64,000 bases of DNA from Stercorarius parasiticus (Eukaryota > Chordata > Aves > Charadriiformes > Stercorariidae): positions 1,324,508 to 1,388,507 of the forward strand of contig VWZL01002834.1 in NCBI GenBank assembly GCA_013396915.1, in the 5' to 3' direction. The position numbers and the translations under genes were made by a program. The stretch's first letter is position 1, and every line of letters begins with the position of its first letter. The notes beneath the pieces were generated by a model. That model did not search any database. It worked only from the letters and a program-made list of their open reading frames with translations, and was not told the DNA's origin. Below, piece after piece: positions 48,801 through 60,155 of this stretch.

Positions 48801-51021
48801 GACAGGAAACTAGGAAAAAAATCCCCCAAACCACAAAACACACAGAGCGCCAAACAAAAACAGGCGAACTATTCACTGTTGTAGTGTCAGTCACACCTCT
48901 AGCACCCATAAGTATGGTAAGGTAAATCCAAAGGTCTCATTAATAGGCTGTATTAGAGTGGTAAAGAGTCTAGTGTATTGAAGGGATGCTTTATTAATCC
49001 AAAACTGTAATAGTATTAACTTGGAAAGTCACCATACTTGCAACTGACAGTGGTCAATACGTTTCCAATTCACTCTGCCACATTTTAATTAAATTATGGT
49101 AAATATCCTAAATCCTCCATTACTTGATGGCATTTCAATTTTAGCTTTCAACTTCTCAGACTCACTCGTGAAAGGTAAGCTTGGAAAACAGTGCCATCTA
49201 ATGCTAAAGAGCATAAAAATAGAAATTACTGTAATAACTTTAAAATATAATGTTGCAAATTTGTTTTACACTGATTTTCCACACAATTCGGTAAAATTCA
49301 GTAATAGCTTAAATAAAAGTTTAAAATGCATCTCTCAAATGACATAACAGATTTGGAAAACATCATTGCTAGTTCAAAAATATCTTTTATGAAAGGAGGA
49401 ACATCTAATTCAGGTGATTGAGAAGTCCTTGTACTTGAATAGCAAATTCCCGAACTATTGCATTACCTTCATGTTGTTTGAGCGCACTAGGGAACTTGAA
49501 GATGTTTGAAATTAGATCTGTTCCTAATCAGTAAATATAAGATGACAAATAACATCACCTGCAAATCATTATATTGACCATCTCTAGAAAAGGTGCCGAA
49601 TAGTGTTGTCATTATCCACAATTTATAAAAATGATAATTTACAGTAAAAGTGTGAAGACCATTCCATTGTGTTCTTGGTCAGCTTTGTACAGTATGCGCT
49701 TTTAAGTGCCCTTTTACCAAACTTCCTGATGCAGGAAAAGCAAAATGAGCTAGATCCTCATTGCCACAGAAAGAAACAGAAGGAACACGCGTTTTCTAGG
49801 CCAACTCTCTAACCATCTCTTGGTTTCATGTAGTCTGGAGTTAGACCTTTCCTCTCAAGACATTTCACCAGTCTCCTGAAGTTGGTTCTTACAGAGCAAT
49901 GAAGTATGTGCAGAACTGGCAAGACTGTACAAGAACAACAATAACATTGTTTTTCATAATCTAAACTATGTATTAAGAGTTTATATGCACATAAAGATTA
50001 TACTGAATGAAGCAAAGCCAGTACTGTAGTGTGAAAACTGGGAAGTTCTTTGGAAGTTCAATGAATATGAGAAACCAAGGAAAGCTTCTCCTTTATAATC
50101 TCAAGTAGTTCACATACTAAAATCCAGCCCAGAATATTAGAGAAATTCACAGTGAACTGAATTAATGTATTAATTCAATTAATGATGTAATGTATTAATT
50201 CAAATTACACAGACAACAGAGCATTTGCATGAATTTTCAGCCACTGAATTTAACTCACTGTCCCATTTCAGATTGTGAAAAAAGAATCACATTTCACATA
50301 AAAATACAAGCACTTTTCAAAAATATATTCAAATAATGCACCTGTACTGGAGGACTTTTCTGCCAAGTCATTCAACATTCAAGGTTCTCTCCATAGATAC
50401 CACATAATCTTCTGCTTTTAATCCTTTGATTCATTACTGTATACAACTATATTCTTCTCCAAGATGATCTGGGGATGGGGGTTTTTTGGTTGGTTTTTGG
50501 TTTCCCCCTCTCCCCCAGACATCTTTTATTAAAATTCCCCAAATGTCACTTCTGATTTTTTCAATATTTACTACAGGACTAACCCAAACATAAAAAAGAA
50601 ATAGGAGATATCTTGCCACAACCACAGCCGCTGTTTCATAACCCTGCTACACTCAATACTTTTACACTGAAATGCTAATAGTTTCACACAACATTAATTT
50701 TATCTTACTTGAGAATTAGTCCTATAATCTTCAGCAGGCCTGCTAGGGAGATCAAGAATGGATGTGGATCAAGAAGTTTTGTTCTTGATTTCTTTCAACT
50801 GCCATGGAATGCAACGTTACATTAATTGTGGGGGACTTGAAAGATGTAGATTTTTTTTTTTAATTGAGGTAAATACCATCCTGGATTTAACATCCCCCCC
50901 CTTTTTTTTTTCTTTTGTAAGTATACTCTAAATATCATGTTGCATTAGAGCATTATCATAACATCAAAGCTTTTGCCTTTGATTCTAACTTAATTTTAAT
51001 TAGATTCTCTCTCACAAACAG
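45852..51021. other. Gene-free stretch with a locally GC-richer patch
   Basis: No gene recognised. 48310-48700 is GC-richer, with two overlapping minus-strand frames (72 and 87 codons) that shadow each other. On the plus strand 48713-48746 is bounded by a good acceptor (ttttaattcatgcag) and donor (GTGCAG|gtgagc) around DSQANYFKTVQ, probably a pseudo-exon. A 15-base motif AATGTATTAATTCAA is repeated at 50164-50178 and 50190-50204. Confidence 0.4.
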
Positions 51022-51084
51022 AAAACAACAAAGTACTTTTCCCCACATGGATAATAAGGAAAGACACTGTTTTGGAGGATCAAG
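51022..51084 (+). CDS. Candidate 63-bp plus-strand exon
   Basis: Acceptor ...ttctctctcacaaacag and a consensus donor TCAAG|gtaagt bound one base, 20 codons and two bases (phase 2 to 2), reading KQQSTFPHMDNKERHCFGGS. It lies just upstream of an old CR1 fragment. Its 3' phase fits the plus-strand block at 56070-56129. Splice signals are good; the protein is not recognised. Confidence 0.2.
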
Positions 51085-51109
51085 GTAAGTGCTTGCCTTT
51101 AAAACCAAA

Positions 51110-52050
51110 AAGGTATTAGAAACGTCATGCAAAAGCAGACATGGCTAAAAAGTGGCTAAAAACTGAGATAACATCTTTCAGAAAGCTGGAAGTTTGGACA
51201 AAGGAAATAGAAAGGATCATAAATTCTGTCAAGCTAAACGTTAGAACACAGGCAAAGACAAAGGACACAGAAAGTGTTTTAGGATCAGCTTAGAAGAGTC
51301 ATAAAACCTAGTAATATATCCCTTTGTAAACACATCAGGAACAAACTACCTGCCCATGAATCTCTAGAAACAATTACTCTTCAAGGGGTAAAAGGAATGC
51401 TCAGGAAAGATAAGGTTAATGCATTAAACAAAAATTAAGGTGGTGTTGGGGTTTTTTTGATTCATTTTCACTGTAGGGCAGCTTGAAGATATTCCCTTAC
51501 TGGATCCCCTCACAGTATAAGGCAGGCGAGGGGATTTTTCTTCCCCCCATGCCCCCCAGTCAAAGGGCTGCTGGAAGACACTATAACAAGAAAAAAAACC
51601 TTCTACTCTGAACACTCTAAACAATAACAAGTCACTGGGCTCAGGCAGTAATCACCTACAACCTTCTAGACAAAATCTGCAATGAAATAATTGAGCAGTT
51701 AACTGTGCTGTGCAACCTCTTGCCTAAAAGTGCCTGACTACAAAAACACAGAAGATACCCATTTTGAAAAACTGTTCCAGGAGACAGAGGGAAGCACAGA
51801 CCAGTAGATCTGACATCTCTAGATGAAGAACTGGTAGAAACTACAATAAAGATAATTTTTGAGCACATAGATGGGTGTGATATATTGGGAAAGGGTCAAC
51901 ATGGATTGTATAAAAGGAAGTCAGCCTCAGAAATCTATGAGAATTCTCTGAAGGAGTCAGCAAGCAGTGACTGATAGTTAAAGATAACTCAGTTGACAAT
52001 CTTCCAAAGAAGCTACAAGAAAGTAAGTTGCCATAAGCAGGAAAAATGGA
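51110..52050 (+). mobile_element. Ancient CR1/L3-type LINE ORF2 fragment
   Basis: Heavily decayed, but recognisable by its order of motifs as the linker and reverse-transcriptase part of a CR1-clade element. 'cacatcaggaacaaactacctgcc' (split: cacatcagga, acaaactacctgcc, about 51331) corresponds to the linker segment. Then 'ccaggagacagagg' and 'gaccagtagatctgacatct' (about 51800-51820) correspond to the conserved 'gaccagtgagtctgacatct' block. 'gggtcaacatggattgtat' (51893-51911) with 'aaggaagtcagcctc' corresponds to the R-V-N-M-/H-G-F-...-K-G-K-S box. 'gagaattctctgaaggagtc' (51940-51959) corresponds to the L-E-F-F-E-G-V block. Multiple stops, no 3' end retained. It looks more diverged than the other CR1 copies here, so probably an early amniote-age insertion. 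Confidence 0.8.
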
Positions 52051-55000
52051 AGGAAGCATTTACATGACTAAATAACCAGTTGCCATATATAAGTAGTTAT
52101 AAGCAAAAAACCACAGTAAATTGCAGTACAAATAAAAAGGTTCTTCAAAGTTTCTTTCCTTTTTTTTTTTTCCCCTTTATGTAGTCCAGTAATTTACCAG
52201 TGAGTCTAAACAGAGCTCTTACCATTCCAAAGCCCACTGTTCTGGCAACAGCCTTTTTGCCAAAACTTCAGATTCCTTCAAACTGAACTTCCTTCACCTT
52301 TTTTCAGGTGACCCCAAATTTCCAGCCCTACCTTTCCTTTATGATCTCCAACGAATTAGTCCTCAAATCTACATAGTCCTAATGCTCAGACAGGCTTCCA
52401 AGCAATTGCACCAAAGCTAAGGTATGCTTTGTTTGTGGGGAAAGATCTACCTTTCCCCCAAACAGTTCAGAAGAAAGCTGTCCAAATGTAAGAAAAAATA
52501 TTCTTACTCTACTTTTCCAGAGCATGACTGCTAACAGGAGCAGCTACAAAAGATGCAATTCTGCTGTAAACTTCCTCACTAGACCATTGCCTGGATAGAC
52601 ACAGATATGTCTGTCTCCGTGAGTCAGCAGAATGCACCCAGCTTTCTCCTTGCAAGATAATGAACTGGTCACAAGACAGGGAATTTCAGCAAACAATATC
52701 ACCACAGTGAAACACAACAAAAAGAAGGGGAGAGGGAAACCTTTCGGTTTCTCCCTCAAATATCCTGTGATGACATGGCCAGACAAATTAATAACAGCGT
52801 TAATCAGAGTATGTTTATCTTCCTCCCTGTCATCTAAAAAGTGGATAACCCTAGGCATCATGTTTGGTTTAGTTCCCATGCAGTATCTACCTAAATGAAT
52901 ATGATGAATGAAATGGTTTTAACAGTTCTGCAGCAAAGGCAGCTTTACACTACTCACTGCTTGTACGTGTACTTAACACACGAATAGATTTTGCAATAGA
53001 AAAATACACATTAACATTCTGAACTTTGGTATAAGTTCTATACACTAGAAAATGTATGCAGGTTTGCCCTTCTTTCTATAGAATAAAAACCCAACAGTAT
53101 AAATTATTCTGGCAGCTCATGACAATTTTAAAATGGATTATCTCTAATACACCACATTCCATTATGAATCATTAAAGGAAGAGTGTTTTGATGATGTATG
53201 TCACAATTTACAGGCTCTGTGATGAGCCCGATAATACACTGATGTAATGCATTCCAGGGATTTAGCAGAAAGAAAAAAAACCAAAACCACTTTTGTTCTC
53301 TTTAAATGAATATACATAGCCATACTCTATGCTCGATTCACCCCTGCTGGTATCAGAATTTAAAACCCACATATCTAACATTGTCATGGTGGCAGGAAAG
53401 GATAAGGACCATGTTCAGCAAATATATAACCAGCATATTTATTTTCCTTCTATCTTTCCATGACCTGATCTATCAGTTACATAGGACAGCCTTGATTCCT
53501 GCTATTCAGCAACGGGATGATTGTTACAGCTCAACATGCACATGACACAAGTGTACGGTACATTCCCAGAGCTACTCATGTACACACGCTACAGCCACTT
53601 GAAAAAACAAACAAGATATTAAAGCATTATAATACTGCAAACTGAACCAAAAGAAGAGATTATCATGAGGTCTATTATCAATTTGCCTCTCTAACACTTT
53701 TATTAAGATCTACTCTGAAGAGATTATTTAACTTCAGTAAAAAGGAAGAGGGGGAAAGTTGAAGAGGATAGAATTTGAGACTCTGCTCTGTTGCTTTCCT
53801 GGATAAAAGGAAAAGAAACCCTTGAGTTTTATTGCAGTACAATTTGCTTTCTTAAGAGTGTTTTAGAACCTGGTAAATATTCAAATAAACAATGTTCTGG
53901 GTCAGAGTAATTGATATCACTCTCTGCAGTCAAAAGGAAGACTATTGCTCCTCAGAACACAAAGTGCTCTGAAAATGACGTGAGCATCCCGATTTAGTTC
54001 TGTCTGCTTAACAGCTTGATGCGACACGGTCACATGATATTCAGGATATTCACTCGTCTGTATTCCATTCTTTGCAGTATTATCCCTTTGCTGCATCTTC
54101 ATGTCCCTTTCTAGAGTCTTCTCTGTGAAACCATGTTGTTTGTTTCACCCAGGGATGGCTGTCCCACAGCTGCTCTAGATTCAGAATGAGCTCAGTATAT
54201 TTTAGTGTTTCATTTATTTTTGTGTGTCATGCTATGATTCCTGATGTCTTAAAGCATTGGGGAAGATGCATGTCATTTGTAAAGCAGAAGCTTCCAACTA
54301 TCCTGCCTGCTAGCGCCACCGGTGTGACCAAGCAAAGTCAGATGCAGTTTAAAAAGTGGGAGGCACAGGGGATTAGGATCGTTAGTCCGCATTTCCCACT
54401 GTGCCTCAGCACTAACTCATACATTCCCAAAGGCAGCTTTCCTCCAATTCCACAACACAATATATGGGATGCAGATGTTAGTCTTGCACATCAGGTCCCA
54501 CAGCAGACGAAAAGTTGAAGCACTGCCTGTAGCTGAAAAACGTGCACCTTTCCTCAGTAAAACACTGAGCTGTGGATCTGCCCTTGTCACATCACTTTGT
54601 GTGAGTCCAACATGACACATCATGTGATGCAGACAGTGTCCCCTCATTCATGTCACGGCACCCTCCACCTCCAACTATCTCCCAAAGCCATCAGATTAAT
54701 TTTTATAATTATATGATCATGGCCAGAAGCATAACCCTATAAAAATTTCATTTTGCTTTGCAGTAAATTTGCTCATCCTGTTTGCAAGTCCCTAGTTCTG
54801 GTACAGCCAGCTAAGGCACAAATACTGACACACCCGATACCACAGGGCATTAAAAATGGATTCTTCTTTTTGATTATTACATTTAATTTCTCAAATTTAC
54901 ATTATTAAGCAAGTGTAACACATGGATAACCTCTAAATGCCCATCTAGTACATTGTTCTCACTATCTGATGCAGTTATTACCATTAACTAAAAATGGTCA

Positions 55001-56069
55001 TTGTAAATTAGCCATGGAGAAATTCACATGTTACAGTGATTTCATACCCACAGTACATGGCTTTTTCAGAAGATAATTCTAATTTAAGTCGTGACAAGAC
55101 TGCACTACCTTCAAGAACTGTAATGAAAAGCAGTTTGTGTGTTCCATTCCTTTGTGCACAGAAGTAACAACAGAACAGCTGATGTAGGTAACTAAAGATA
55201 ATTTCAACTCTCAAGCTAAACAGAAAGGTGTTTATGACTTCTTAGAGTATCAGACATCTAAAAAGAAAAAACGAAATAAAAGCAATGAGCAACAGGGAGA
55301 TGATCCTATACTGTTCAGCTGAAACTATGCTAGGATTACAGCATCTGTTATTCCACTCTAGTAAAACAATTTCCATACCATTCTTCTTCTTGGATTTCAG
55401 GTGAAGCAAACGGAGATTGTTCTATTGTAGGAACTCAATGGGACTCACCAAATGACCCTACAGTGGCACATACTGATACTAACAACACCAAGCTGCTTGT
55501 CTTTTTCAGACTAAGTATTCCCAGTAACTCAGAACCCCATTATCCAAGCTGTACTGTGAGTGTTTGTTCAGCATCTCTTCTGTCCTAGCTTACCAGTTTC
55601 CTGGACTCTCTTTTCCATTTTTCTTGGGAAAGAAATTTCTATTCCGTTTAATAAGCAATATATCCTCAACCATAGCAGTCATTGCTTTGTGCGAATTTTC
55701 ACAGCAAATGACTTCTAGGACCAACACATCATCTTCATATAACTACCTAGCAGAAAGTGAAACACATTCTTGCTAGTTTTACATACTGGAGAAGTGATTA
55801 GGTCATATCTCAGATCATTACGTCAGTAACGGCTCACTTCTAGTCAGAAAGGCACCAAACTCTTTCAATGAGAATTCAGCTCAGTGGTAACAGAATGAGA
55901 AGTTGGAACCTGGTCTGAAGCTTTTCATGCTTTGAGCCTTGTTTATGAACCCCATGATTTAAACCTTGGTAGGTCTCATACAGAAATACTGAGAAGGGAT
56001 AGACAGAGATAATTAACTCAGCTTCACAGTACTACCTCCATCTTATTTGTTCTTCTTTCTCATTAGCAG
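52051..56069. other. Gene-free stretch
   Basis: No gene or named repeat. Overlapping opposite-strand frames at 52544-52898 (111 and 88 codons) and a 110-codon plus-strand frame at 54186-54518 show no domain or splice support. Confidence 0.45.
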
Positions 56070-56129
56070 ATTCATCAGAATCCATGAATGGGAGTTCATC
56101 TGTGAATTAAATTTGTTCCATGGCAACAG
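56070..56129 (+). CDS. Candidate 60-bp plus-strand exon with excellent splice sites
   Basis: Acceptor ...tgttcttctttctcattagcag and donor GGCAACAG|gtaagt are both close to consensus, the best pair on the plus strand. One frame is open throughout (one base, 19 codons, two bases): FIRIHEWEFICELNLFHGN. Another frame reads SSESMNGSSSVN and then stops, which would make it a C-terminal or untranslated exon. It could belong to a protein-coding gene or a long non-coding RNA. Direction is opposite to the 35312 gene. Confidence 0.28.
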
Positions 56130-56839
56130 GTAAGTATCCATAAACAAAACTAGTTTTGTGTTAGTGCTGTCTCCACCACAATCTCAGAGAATAAAGCGTT
56201 CGGTGTGGTCATGAAAACCCCGCCAGTGTCAGTTCCTTTTTCAAAGGATGCGGTTATTCCTAAAATGCATGTCAATCAAAATTGGTCAGCCAGCCAGTCT
56301 CTAAGCTATTCTAAGAGAAGAGCTGCACTCAGCCACCGTTTTATCTTGTGCATTACACTTCTTTCGAAGTTTTTGTCTTTCTTAGACTCTTTACAGATCT
56401 CCAAGCCTGTAGGTAAGAGCACCTTCTATCCCTTTACTGATAGAAAGGCCAATTTAGACATCCTCTTCTCTATCCCTGCATCCTCACGCTGTTAGCCACA
56501 GGCTAAAGGGACCATGTGAAATACCTTCCTGCTTTTGAACTGGATCGATTCACCAATATAATTTATCAGATACACTCATAAATTGATGTGATCTTTCCAG
56601 CAGCAGAGGAAGACAACAAGTAGTAATCACAACACCAGAACTGTTTCAACAGTCTTCCGCTTCAGCACAATGAGAACCAACTGTAAACTGTCTGTGAACC
56701 CATCTTATACTGTCAATACCACCAGGCTTATGCAGCAGGAACAAATATAACATATTTCTATTACATATCCCTACCACTACTTTCAAAAGCAAGCAACAGA
56801 TATAAGAAAGAGTTAATTTATTACATCACACAATGCAAT

Positions 56840-57007
56840 GAAGTTGGTACAAGGGAGGTTCAGACTTTCACCCCCCTGAGGAAAGTCAGGCACTGCAACA
56901 GGTTACCCAGAGAGGTTCTGCAGTCTCCATTCTACCTTTAGCAGTGGGTTGGACTAAAGCCCTCTGGAAGTCCCTTCCAACCTCAGTTATCCTATGATCT
57001 TATGATG
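56840..57007 (+). mobile_element. Old CR1 LINE 3'-end fragment
   Basis: Decayed CR1 3' terminus in plus orientation: 'acaagggaggttcagact', 'ggcactgcaacaggttaccc', 'cagagaggttctgcagtc', then the 3' end 'gggttggactaaagccctct', 'ggaagtcccttccaacctca' and 'tcctatgatcttatgatg' (degenerate terminal octamers). The bases encoding the middle of the C-terminus are shortened by deletion. More diverged than the 36533 copy. Confidence 0.93.
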
Positions 57008-58501
57008 CAACAAAACCAAAGGTATTTATCTTTTTTATGGAATGTTTGCTCTCTATTCTTATACATATAAAACAACATTATATTCAGTGATAATCATTGA
57101 TGCTTTTACTCTGTTGACATAATTAAAACAAATATTTAGAGAAAACCAAATTAATTCACAGAACAGTCAGAATAAAGGTTCTGAGGACAAATATGTCATC
57201 TATAATAAGCAGGAAGAAAATGAGAAGCAGAGTATTCAGGGGTGTGTGTGTGGAGGGAGGTGTTAAAAAAAATCATACCCCTCCTGGAATTGAGAAGTCA
57301 AGCACAGTTTTACATTTAACTCACAATTCTGGAGAGGAACTGTCTGAGGCTGTGACAGCTCAAAGGAAACATCTTCATATAGCAGTTAATGCAGACCCAC
57401 TAACCTCTTCGTCTCACTAATATCACCACCTAAAGTGACTGAGTGTACCCCCAGATCCTCTTTAGAAAGACTGCTAGCCTCAGACAAAATCCCATTTGTT
57501 GTTTCTCCTGCTTCTGCTGCATTCAGCCCTACACAGCTAAGCCAGCACCAAGGTCTGAGGGGTCAAGAAAAAAAAAAATACTCAGCTGTGCTGTTATTCT
57601 GGAAATACCCACTTCAAAAGTTGTTTCTTACATTTCTTTCAAAAAGCCTACTTTGCTTCAGGGCTGTAAGCAGTCACAGTGTCAGGCAGATACTCACAAG
57701 GAAAGAAAGACCTGAAGGATGATGTCAGGAAACTACCACCAAAGCAAAAGGATGCTCAATAAATGAACACAGCTCAAAATACTTTTTGGGTGCCTCAAAA
57801 ATATTTTTTCGGTACACTCTAAAACTAATATATATTCATCATTCAGGATCCTCATATAGGATTCAGGTTTATCACATGGCAGATTATTTTAGCAAAAACA
57901 GAGATTCACTGAAGAACTAATGACCAACCATGTGACCGGTTTGTAAACTGATTCTAGTAGCAACAGCATCAAAATGTTTTGCTGCAGCATAATCTACAAC
58001 AGCTGTAAGAGTAAATGCATAGGCAGGAAAAGCATCTTACGCAGAAGTAGTATTTTTCACTAGACCAGCTGGTATTCCTGGAAAAACCAGATAATATTCC
58101 AGACATAAAAGTCCTTCTTCATATCAGAAATAGAAGCAGCAGTTTCCCAGGTACGCAGGAGTTTAGCAGAACTGATCAGAGTTTAGGTACAGATCAAGCA
58201 GACCATCTTTTAAAGAATTAAGAATCTAAAGCAAAAAAAAAATCCTAGCAAAAATATAACTTAAGACCATTGAGAACTTAGGTCTAATCATGTTGAACAA
58301 GTATTTCTTGAAGAGAAAAATAATAACGATGAATGTATGGAAGTTCAGATACAACAACCAGAGTATCTTGTTTTTCAGCAGAGAACGTACAAAGGACAAT
58401 GTGTTCTCATGTTGAGTGAGCACATTAGATTTTCCTTTTTGGTTTGGAGAATTTGACAGGAATAGTAGTTCCAAAACCCTTTCGAAATTCTACATGCACA
58501 G
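57008..58501. other. Gene-free stretch
   Basis: No repeat or gene recognised. Overlapping plus-strand frames of 75 to 95 codons (57193-57722) in different frames are mutual shadows without recognised domains. Confidence 0.45.
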
Positions 58502-58530
58502 TTCCTCTAGCACAACCACTGCAGCTACAG
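58502..58530 (+). CDS. Weak candidate 29-bp plus-strand exon
   Basis: Acceptor ...attctacatgcacag and donor GCTACAG|gtaaat bound one base, nine codons and one base (SSSTTTAAT, phase 2 to 1). The phases fit between the blocks at 56070-56129 and 58975-59042. Very short and low-complexity, so weak on its own. Confidence 0.12.
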
Positions 58531-58974
58531 GTAAATGGGAAACCCATTCTAATTTTGGCAAAACATCACTTACATTTTTGTCTACTTCAAAGAGTTAAAT
58601 ACACTCACTTTTTAGCTTGCCATTAGAACACTACTGGTTTATAAGCTATGTCTGAGAGCGTATACTGTCCCTCCAATTCTTCTTCCTTTTCTCCTTCTCA
58701 TCTACATAGGCTGCAAGCAAACCTTCTTTGGCTCTTAATAAACAAATTAACACCCTTTTGCAAAGGAATCAACAAGTTTGACCCATATAGAAGCCCACTG
58801 CTGCAAACTAAGATAGTCACTGCTTTATTCAAGAGAATATATTTTCAGATTAGAAAGTAAGATATATGCAGATTTTTAGTTCCGTTATATAAAAATTAGG
58901 GTGGCTCCTTTTACAACAACTTGGATGCATTAGGGAAATATCAATACCTTTCTATCATTTTAATGATGTTGCAG

Positions 58975-59042
58975 GGTCAGTTGAAGTTCATGGAGTTGCA
59001 CCAGAGATTCATTCAGACCAATTAAGGCAGCAAATTAACTGA
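58975..59042 (+). CDS. Weak candidate plus-strand terminal exon
   Basis: After the acceptor ...cattttaatgatgttgcag, two bases then 21 codons (SVEVHGVAPEIHSDQLRQQI followed by Asn) and TGA at 59040-59042. Phase 1 fits the block at 58502-58530. A second frame is open to an earlier TAA. No AATAAA was found close downstream, which argues against a coding terminal exon here. Confidence 0.15.
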
Positions 59043-59356
59043 AGGCTTCTCACTTTTGCACAACAAAAAAAAACCCAAAATCTTTGTGGAAACTGCAACT
59101 GCTGTCTGCTCAACCTCTCTGCCAGGAACTGTAGCCCCACAGCAGTACTGGTTGAAGAAAACACATGCGTGTGCCTGAGCTACTGCTGAAGTGGCTAAAG
59201 GAGTTCACAGATTCCTAAGGAAATTCATGTTGGAATGCAACTCGGATCTCCCGTCACTGCAGGGGGGACCAGCAACCCTGAACAACAGGATGCAATAGCA
59301 CAACAGTTATTAGAGGTAACAGTCTAAGCCATAATCACTAGATCCATCAGGCCTAC

Positions 59357-59445
59357 CTGTTGACAGCCCCGGAAGGGTTGCAGAAGTGACACATGTAGAT
59401 CCTGCTCCCCATTCTCTCAGAGAGCTGCCATGTAACAGCGTGCAT
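59357..59445 (-). CDS. Candidate minus-strand exon with CxxC, possibly first coding
   Basis: A strong donor (GTCAACAG|gtaggc) ends a frame open back to TAA at 59461-59463. With ATG at 59443-59445 it reads MHAVTWQLSERMGSRI then YMCHFCNPSGAVN and two bases (phase 2). The patch is GC-richer than its flanks and contains a Cys-X2-Cys (CHFC). No good acceptor is seen, so it is either a first coding exon or chance. Its phase fits the block at 40496-40534. No family recognised; two cysteines alone do not make a zinc finger. Confidence 0.28.
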
Positions 59446-60082
59446 TCCTTTCTGATCCTTTTACATTAGCTTTCACCCAGTTGCAGTAACTCTGATCTCA
59501 TTCAAGTCAAGGACACTTTTGACACTTAAACGCTGATGACTTTCCCCTTTTACCCATAACAGCACCCAGGATTTCGTATAACTCATTAGAGGTTGATAAC
59601 ACAACTGCCTAGAACCTGGAGCACTGCAGGGTGTATTCCCCTACGGTGTTGGCTTCTCCTTGCACTTCATACGCAACATGGTGGCCACAGGCCAGCAATG
59701 ACTGCTCTATTTAAGATGTAAAGCATCACTGCCTCTGCACAAGCACGAACCCACCAATCTGGCAACCATGATTCGCAGAACATTTTCTTAATTCATATAA
59801 CTTTTAGCTGATTTATATTTTTCATGTCTTTTAGCAAGAGACAAAGCTGTTCAGAGAGACAAAGAAGCCACAAAGTGTATTCAGAATGTCAAAATAGGTA
59901 GAACTTTAACAGACTAATTTTGAGAAGCTGCATCATATACTCAGCCCCCATAACAACTGCTTTTAATTGAAACATTTCAAGCAGCTTTTCACTGAATTCT
60001 AATTTTCATTACCAAATGTTTATGATCCAGGATGTTCTGTGATTAGGCATGGGTTTTATCAGGTGGGGGTTTTCTTTTTTAG
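59446..60082. other. Gene-free stretch
   Basis: No supported gene. About 59465-59515 vaguely resembles an old amniote palindromic repeat but is too degraded to call. Confidence 0.4.
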
Positions 60083-60147
60083 CTCTTCTTTTCGTCCTGA
60101 TCGACATTGCCATGAGAACTACAGTGAAATGCATTCCTCCTACTCTG
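60083..60147 (+). CDS. Candidate 65-bp plus-strand exon, two open frames
   Basis: The acceptor is excellent (...gggggttttcttttttag) and the donor fair (ACTCTG|gtaata; an alternative AATAAG|gtacat lies 8 bases on). Two frames are open: SSFRPDRHCHENYSEMHS followed by SYS (phase 2 to 1), and LLFVLIDIAMRTTVKCIPPT followed by Leu (phase 1 to 0). Frame ambiguity and lack of a recognised protein keep confidence low. Confidence 0.2.
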
Positions 60148-60155
60148 GTAATAAG

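Noticed and set aside
59465..59515. Resemblance to an old amniote palindromic repeat (gtaactctgatctcattcaa)
   Set aside because: Only about 50 bases match loosely by eye; cannot be separated from chance.
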